A stretch of 12,164 nucleotides of DNA from Chlorobiota bacterium (GTDB lineage Bacteria; Bacteroidota; Bacteroidia; Bacteroidales; JAADJA01), in the NCBI GenBank assembly GCA_030592565.1, contig JAUVIX010000082.1, positions 1 through 12,164 of the forward strand, written 5' to 3'. A program made the translations under genes and the position numbers. Shown here piece by piece: positions 7,886 through 12,164 of this stretch. The notes beneath the pieces were generated by a model. It did no database searches. It was not told the origin of the DNA and was given only the letters and a program-made list of their open reading frames with translations. How positions within the stretch are numbered: position 1 is the stretch's first letter; each line of letters starts with the position of its first letter.

Positions 7886-7910
7886 CATTCAAAAAATTAA
7901 TATTACTTCT

Positions 7911-9671
7911 ATGAAAGATTTCTTTAAATTTATGTTTGCATCGATGGTCGGTTTTATCCTGACATCAATAATCATTATTTTTCTGTTTTTCTCTTTTATT
8001 ATGGCTATAGTTTCGATGACAAAAACAGAAGAAGTTGTTGTTAACAATAACTCTGTTTTGCATCTGAAGCTTGACTATAACATTCCGGACAGAACTCCAA
8101 ACAACCCTTTTAACATTTCATCTATGGGCGATTTAAAACCAATCGCCGGACTAAATGACATTCTTAAAAGCATTAAGAATGCAAAAGATGACAGCAGGAT
8201 ATTGGGTATTTATCTTGATATGTTCAGTGTTCCCTCTGGTTTTGCAACGATTACAGAAATACGGGAAGCTCTGGATGATTTTAAGGAAAGTGGGAAGTTC
8301 ATTTATGCCTACGGAAATATTTTTGATCAAAGAGCTTTTTATCTTGCAACAATTGCTGATAAAATATATGCAAATCAAGAGGGGTTTATAGATTTTCATG
8401 GACTTAGTATTCAGACTTCCTTCATTAAAGGCCTTCTAGACAAACTTGATATTGATGTTCAGATCATTCGCCACGGAAAATTCAAAAGTGCTGTAGAACC
8501 TCTGATACTTGATAAGATGAGCGATCCAAGCAGAGAACAGACTCAGGCATTTGTATCTTCTATCTGGAATGATGTAGTTGAATTAATCTCGCAATCAAGG
8601 AACATCAGTATCGGCAGGTTAAATGAAATTGCTGATGGGCTGCTTGCTCAGACAACTAAAGATGCTTACAATTTCGGAATGGTTGATTCTGTTATTTATA
8701 AAGACCAGTTTCTTGATATTCTTGCTAAAAAACTTGATGTATCAACTGTCAGTGTTAATAATTTGATTAGTGTCAATAAATATAAAAATGCAAAGGTTAA
8801 AACCGGAAAGAAAAGAAGTAAGAATAAAATTGCTGTGGTATTTGCTTCGGGAGATATAGTACAAGGAGATGGTAATGATGGAATTAATTCAGAGCGTTTT
8901 GCAATAACAATCAGGAATGCCAGGCTTGACAATTCCATTAAGTCAATCGTTCTTAGGGTAAATTCTCCAGGCGGTGACGGACTTGCTTCAGATATTATTT
9001 TAAGAGAAGTTAAACTGGCAAAAAAGGTAAAACCAGTTATAGTTTCGATGGGAAATGTAGCAGCTTCAGGTGGATATTACATCGCTTGCGGTGCGGATTA
9101 TATTATTGCCGAACCAACTACTATTACAGGGTCAATAGGTGTTTTCGGTCTTATCCCGAATATGGAGAAGTTTTTTAATAACAAACTGGGGATTACTTTC
9201 GATGGAGTGAAAACAAATAATAACTCTGATTATATGACAATTACAAAACCTTTAACTCCTTATCAAAGAAACGTAATTCAAGCGATGGTTGACAGGTTTT
9301 ACAATACGTTTATTGCCCATGTTGCCGAAGGCCGTAATATGACAACAGCCCAGGTTGATTCGATCGGCCAGGGACGTGTGTGGAGCGGAACAGATGCTCT
9401 TCAACTGGGATTAGTTGATGAACTGGGGAGTCTTGAAACTGCTGTTAATAAAGCTAAAGAGCTGGCTGAACTTGAGGATTACAGAATAACGGAACTACCA
9501 AAGCTGAAAGATCCCTGGATGCAACTAATGGAAGATTTTATGGGCCAAACAAGGCAGTCGATGATAAAAAGCGAGTTAGGTGAATTCTACAAATATTACG
9601 GCTATATGAAGACCGTTACAAAAATGGAGGGAGTTCAGGCGAGAATGCCATTTTTTATTGAAATAAATTAA
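7911..9671 (+). CDS. sppA: Signal peptide peptidase SppA, long (67K) type
   Basis: This membrane-anchored serine protease degrades signal-peptide remnants in the membrane. The 586-aa protein has an N-terminal transmembrane segment at about 12-35. Two tandem ClpP/crotonase-fold halves follow. The first carries the catalytic Lys192 in HGKFKSAVEP. The second has NSPGG (351-355) and the nucleophile Ser386 in GNVAASGGYY. The Lys/Ser dyad divided between halves is the hallmark of the E. coli-like long form. The frame is open to an ATG at 7824, but the extra 29 residues (rich in Phe, Tyr and Ile) are not family-like and overlap the folK promoter. The ATG at 7911 gives MKDFFKFMFASMVGF, typical of Bacteroidetes SppA. 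Its stop is two bases from that of the convergent DUF721 gene. Confidence 0.95.
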   Translation: MKDFFKFMFASMVGFILTSIIIIFLFFSFIMAIVSMTKTEEVVVNNNSVLHLKLDYNIPDRTPNNPFNISSMGDLKPIAGLNDILKSIKNAKDDSRILGIYLDMFSVPSGFATITEIREALDDFKESGKFIYAYGNIFDQRAFYLATIADKIYANQEGFIDFHGLSIQTSFIKGLLDKLDIDVQIIRHGKFKSAVEPLILDKMSDPSREQTQAFVSSIWNDVVELISQSRNISIGRLNEIADGLLAQTTKDAYNFGMVDSVIYKDQFLDILAKKLDVSTVSVNNLISVNKYKNAKVKTGKKRSKNKIAVVFASGDIVQGDGNDGINSERFAITIRNARLDNSIKSIVLRVNSPGGDGLASDIILREVKLAKKVKPVIVSMGNVAASGGYYIACGADYIIAEPTTITGSIGVFGLIPNMEKFFNNKLGITFDGVKTNNNSDYMTITKPLTPYQRNVIQAMVDRFYNTFIAHVAEGRNMTTAQVDSIGQGRVWSGTDALQLGLVDELGSLETAVNKAKELAELEDYRITELPKLKDPWMQLMEDFMGQTRQSMIKSELGEFYKYYGYMKTVTKMEGVQARMPFFIEIN

Positions 9672-9673
9672 GG

Positions 9674-9964
9674 TTAGAGAAAAATAATTTCTGAAATAAC
9701 TTCGCTGCCAACTGATTTATTGAGCATTTTAATAAGTTTGGTTCTTGCATAAAGAAGCTCATTTTTTAAAGCATCAGAATCGAGTTTTACATATAGCTTA
9801 TTACCTTTAACAAATAGTTTTTCAGTATGCTTGCTGATAAGTTCGCCGGTTACATCATCCCAGCATTTTACCAAACGAGCCTGATTCAACTTATCCTCAA
9901 GATGGTATGTCTTAATTAGTTCTTGAATGGCTTCCCCTAATGTTTGATCATTTGACTTTTTCAA
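9674..9964 (-). CDS. DUF721 protein, DciA-like
   Basis: This 96-aa protein has the DUF721 pattern: TLGEAIQELI near the N-terminus, the conserved Trp35 in KCWDDVTG, then a beta-alpha unit LYVKLDSDALKNELLYARTKL (57-77). DUF721 includes DciA, the replicative-helicase (DnaB) loader or operator of bacteria lacking DnaC/DnaI. Location beside recF fits a replication role, but a DciA function here is inferred from family and context. The start is a TTG: a TAA precedes it directly in frame and there is no in-frame ATG until residue 80, while residues 2-12 match the family's N-terminus. It lies 37 bp after the recF stop, is probably co-transcribed with recF, and converges on sppA with a 2-bp gap. Confidence 0.87.
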   Translation of the reverse strand: MKKSNDQTLGEAIQELIKTYHLEDKLNQARLVKCWDDVTGELISKHTEKLFVKGNKLYVKLDSDALKNELLYARTKLIKMLNKSVGSEVISEIIFL

Positions 9965-10001
9965 TTATAATCACTTTTTAATTGCTAAAACAACATTACT
10001 C

Positions 10002-11108
10002 CTATACAACTACAGCTGTACCATCAACGACATTAAAAATCTTATGGTCAATATTTACCTGAATAAAAATATTTTCAATTCTTTCCTTTTGCGTATCTGT
10101 AATAAAAATCTGACCAAAACTATTTTCGCTCACAAGTTGTATTATTTTTTTCACACGGTTTTCATCCAGCTTATCAAAAATATCATCAAGCAGCAGTACC
10201 GGCTTAAATCCCTTAATGTCTCTTGTATATTCAAACTGTGCCAGTTTAATTGCAACAACATACGATTTTTGCTGGCCCTGCGAACCAAATCTCTTTAACG
10301 GGTATCCGTTTATCTGCATCAATAAATCATCCTTATGAATCCCAACTGTAGTATATCTCACCTGTCTGTCCCTTTCAACCGAGTTTATCAACAACTCCTC
10401 CAAAGATCGGTCATGAATTTGCGAGTCATAGACAATCGTCACCTTTTCTCTTCCACCTGAGATAAAATCGAAATATTGCTGAAAAAGCAGCAAAAAATCA
10501 TTCAAAAACTCTTTCCGCTTTGAATATATCTTTTCACCAAGCGAAGCAAGTTTATTGCTCCAAATCTCAAGCGAAGCAGCATCAAAATAATTATTTTCTG
10601 CAAATCTTTTTAACAGCGCATTTCTTTGCTGCAATGCCTTATTATAATTTATCAGGTTATCAAGATAAACCTTATCAAACTGTGAAATAACAGAATCAAT
10701 ATACTTGCGGCGCACCTCGCTACCTTCATTTATCAGGTCTCTGTCGTACGGCGAAATCATAACAAGGGGATACAGCCCAATATGATCGGCAAGTCGCTCA
10801 TATTCCTTATCATTCAGTTTAAAAACTTTTCTATGTCCGCGTTTTTGGACAACTGACAATTGATCTCCTCCGTTATTGTTTTTATGATAAGTTCCGTGAA
10901 CTGCAAAAAATGGCTCATCATGTTTAATGTTCTGCATATCGGAAGGATTGAAATAACTTTTGCAAAATGAGATATAATAAATAGCATCAAGAATATTGGT
11001 CTTACCAGCACCATTATCACCAATGAAGCAGTTTATCCTGGAAGAAAAGCCAAACTCCGTCTCCTGATAATTTTTAAAATTTATAAGTTTTAATTTTTCG
11101 AGATACAT
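10002..11108 (-). CDS. recF: DNA replication and repair protein RecF
   Basis: RecF is an SMC-like ATPase that, with RecO and RecR, loads RecA at gaps and stalled forks. The 368-aa protein starts MYLEKLKLINFKNYQ, the usual RecF opening. It shows Walker A GDNGAGKTN (30-38), the ABC signature region RFGSQGQQKS (273-282) and Walker B VLLLDDIFDKLDENR (304-318), with helical arm sequence between. Length is normal. In this window recF is the promoter-proximal gene of a recF-DUF721 pair, not part of a dnaA-dnaN cluster. The ATG at 11108 is the only candidate consistent with the family. Two tandem -7-like boxes lie upstream, the outer one touching the palindromic element at 11167-11329. Confidence 0.96.
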   Translation of the reverse strand: MYLEKLKLINFKNYQETEFGFSSRINCFIGDNGAGKTNILDAIYYISFCKSYFNPSDMQNIKHDEPFFAVHGTYHKNNNGGDQLSVVQKRGHRKVFKLNDKEYERLADHIGLYPLVMISPYDRDLINEGSEVRRKYIDSVISQFDKVYLDNLINYNKALQQRNALLKRFAENNYFDAASLEIWSNKLASLGEKIYSKRKEFLNDFLLLFQQYFDFISGGREKVTIVYDSQIHDRSLEELLINSVERDRQVRYTTVGIHKDDLLMQINGYPLKRFGSQGQQKSYVVAIKLAQFEYTRDIKGFKPVLLLDDIFDKLDENRVKKIIQLVSENSFGQIFITDTQKERIENIFIQVNIDHKIFNVVDGTAVVV

Positions 11109-11152
11109 CTAAACAAATTACAAATAGCAAATTATGAATTTCAAATAATGGT

Positions 11153-11168
11153 CAAAAATACAAATATA
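11153..11168 (-). promoter_or_regulatory. Tandem -7 boxes upstream of recF
   Basis: The minus strand has two adjacent matches to TAnnTTTG: TATATTTG (11168-11161) and TATTTTTG (11160-11153). The inner one would start transcription near 11146, giving a leader of about 38 nt. Any -33 element for either box would fall inside the palindromic element that begins at 11167; no TTTG is seen there at 19-nt spacing. Confidence 0.45.
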
Positions 11169-11329
11169 TACTAAGCCGTGATAGAATATTTTATTTAGAA
11201 AATGATAGGTTTTGTGCCTAATTGATGAATAATTTCTTTGCATAGCCGTAGCTACGGAAATAAATTCTGAAGAAGAGTAGGTGCAAAATATACATTTTAT
11301 GTTACAAAATTCTATGTCGGCTTAGTATA
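11167..11329. repeat. 163-bp near-palindromic MITE-like element
   Basis: Perfect 12-bp terminal inverted repeats, TATACTAAGCCG (11167-11178) and CGGCTTAGTATA (11318-11329), are followed inward by 7-bp arms ATAGAAT/ATTCTAT (11181-11187, 11309-11315) after a 2-nt mismatch. Further in are 11-bp arms (11210-11220 with 11278-11288) pairing with two G-T positions. Near the centre is a perfect palindrome CCGTAGCTACGG (11246-11257). It has no coding capacity. It could be a non-autonomous transposable element or a long-hairpin repeat. The TATA at both edges prevents a clear call of target duplication. It lies between ispH and recF, both on the minus strand, 33 bp past the ispH stop. Confidence 0.7.
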
Positions 11330-11362
11330 AAAGCACAAAACAAGTTTGAAACAGGCTAATCA

Positions 11363-12164
11363 CTAAAAGCTACGAATTTTATCTGCAACTTTCTCCATCA
11401 GCCATCCAGGAGTTGAAGTTGCACCACTAATTCCCACACTTTGTACTTCATTAAACCACACCTTTGCTATTTCTACAGGAGATGAAACGTGGTAACTTTT
11501 ATCATTTGCCAATTTACATATATTATACAGATACTTGCCGTTGGAACTGTTTTTCCCGCTAACGAAAATAATAATATCATTATTCCTGCAAAACTCCTTC
11601 AGGTCATCAGCCCGACCGGAAACCAATCGGCATACAGTATTGTAATGTATAAAATCTCCGGGACTGTTTTGTTCTTCATATTTCTCTCTAAAGAATGATA
11701 CAAGTTCCTCGTACTGCTGAAGGCTTTTAGTTGTTTGCGAGAAAAGTCGCAAAGGCTTTTCGAAATTTATATTCCTGACATCTTCAATATTCTCAAGAAT
11801 GATTGCCATATATCCGGTTTGTCCGGCAAGGCCGATAACTTCGGGATGATTCTTTTTACCGAATATTGCAACCTGCCCTCCTGCTTTTTCCATTTCATCA
11901 AAAGCACGCTTAACTCTCTTTTGAAGTTTAATGACGATAGGACAGGTAGCGTCAATTATCTTAAGATTATTATCTTTTGCAATTTTATATGTTTCCGGTG
12001 GTTCGCCATGAGCTCTAATCAGAACTTTTGCATTACTGGCTTTTGTAAGATATGAATGATTAATAGTTTCCATTCCTTTAGAGCTAAGCCTGCTTATTTC
12101 CTCCTCATTATGAACAATCTGTCCCAGACTGTAGAGGTGTCCTGAATCAGAAAGCTCCTGCTCC
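11363..12164 (-). CDS. ispH: 4-hydroxy-3-methylbut-2-enyl diphosphate reductase, N-terminus cut by window end
   Basis: IspH (LytB) is the iron-sulfur enzyme of the last MEP-pathway step, making IPP and DMAPP. The frame is open to the window edge: 30 codons precede the first internal ATG (12073) and read as family sequence (LYSLGQIVHNEEE), so that ATG is not the start. About 266 residues are visible and roughly 22 are missing, including the first cluster-binding Cys (FCFGV region). The other two cluster cysteines are seen in DATCP and NTVC. Active-site motifs are IVHN, RAHGEPPE, KNHPEV, SQTT, GKNSSN and SGATSTP. It ends with TAG 33 bp before the palindromic element. Its relation to recF (same strand) may be read-through or separate units; no T-run terminator is seen between them. 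Confidence 0.95.
   Translation of the reverse strand, partial: EQELSDSGHLYSLGQIVHNEEEISRLSSKGMETINHSYLTKASNAKVLIRAHGEPPETYKIAKDNNLKIIDATCPIVIKLQKRVKRAFDEMEKAGGQVAIFGKKNHPEVIGLAGQTGYMAIILENIEDVRNINFEKPLRLFSQTTKSLQQYEELVSFFREKYEEQNSPGDFIHYNTVCRLVSGRADDLKEFCRNNDIIIFVSGKNSSNGKYLYNICKLANDKSYHVSSPVEIAKVWFNEVQSVGISGATSTPGWLMEKVADKIRSF

Noticed and set aside
7824..7910. N-terminal extension of SppA by 29 residues
   Set aside because: It overlaps the divergent folK promoter, lies upstream of the putative sppA -7 box, and would put a non-family segment before the membrane anchor.
8155..8391. Plus-strand ORF of 78 codons inside sppA, and a similar minus-strand one
   Set aside because: Both are shadows of the sppA frame, which has catalytic motifs on both sides of them.
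11735..12055. Plus-strand ORF of 106 codons opposite ispH
   Set aside because: The minus-strand frame carries conserved IspH motifs throughout, so this is an antisense shadow.

Overview
The window looks like chromosomal core DNA from an AT-rich member of the Bacteroidetes, most likely a Bacteroidales/Marinilabiliales-type organism. I infer this from several things. Gene starts lack Shine-Dalgarno sequences. Perfect or near-perfect TAnnTTTG (-7) boxes, the Bacteroidetes sigma-ABfr type, sit just upstream of seven start sites. The OmpA/TPR outer-membrane protein carries an ASPEG signature, and the MutS, RecF, DUF721 and deoxynucleoside kinase sequences have a Bacteroidetes flavour. I see no plasmid, phage, CRISPR or defence-island signature.

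Layout, left to right: (1) the 5' part of a tRNA-Gly(GCC) gene on the minus strand, cut by the window start. (2) A 290-bp spacer holding the tRNA promoter and an 82-bp double-hairpin repeat of REPIN type. (3) mutS (minus), divergent from (4) a SpoU/TrmH-family RNA methyltransferase gene (plus). (5) An 807-aa outer-membrane OmpA-family protein with a beta-barrel and TPRs (minus), with its own promoter and an intrinsic terminator. (6) A 367-bp spacer (about 410 bp counting the ompA leader) with nothing but that promoter. (7) A folK-deoxynucleoside kinase pair with overlapping or abutting ends (minus), divergent from (8) sppA (plus). (9) sppA converges with a DUF721 (DciA-like) gene with a 2-bp gap; that gene is the distal member of a recF-DUF721 pair (minus). 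(10) A 163-bp near-palindromic MITE-like element between recF and (11) ispH, whose N-terminal codons lie beyond the right edge.

Functionally these are housekeeping genes: mismatch repair (mutS), recombinational repair and probably replicative-helicase loading (recF and DUF721), folate and deoxynucleotide supply (folK, dNK), isoprenoid synthesis (ispH), RNA modification, envelope structure (OmpA/TPR) and membrane peptide turnover (sppA). I did not find an undescribed multigene system. The parts most worth a second look are non-coding: the REPIN-like doublet at 234-315, the palindromic element at 11167-11329, and the uniformly very short leaders behind the -7 boxes, which also settle several start codons.
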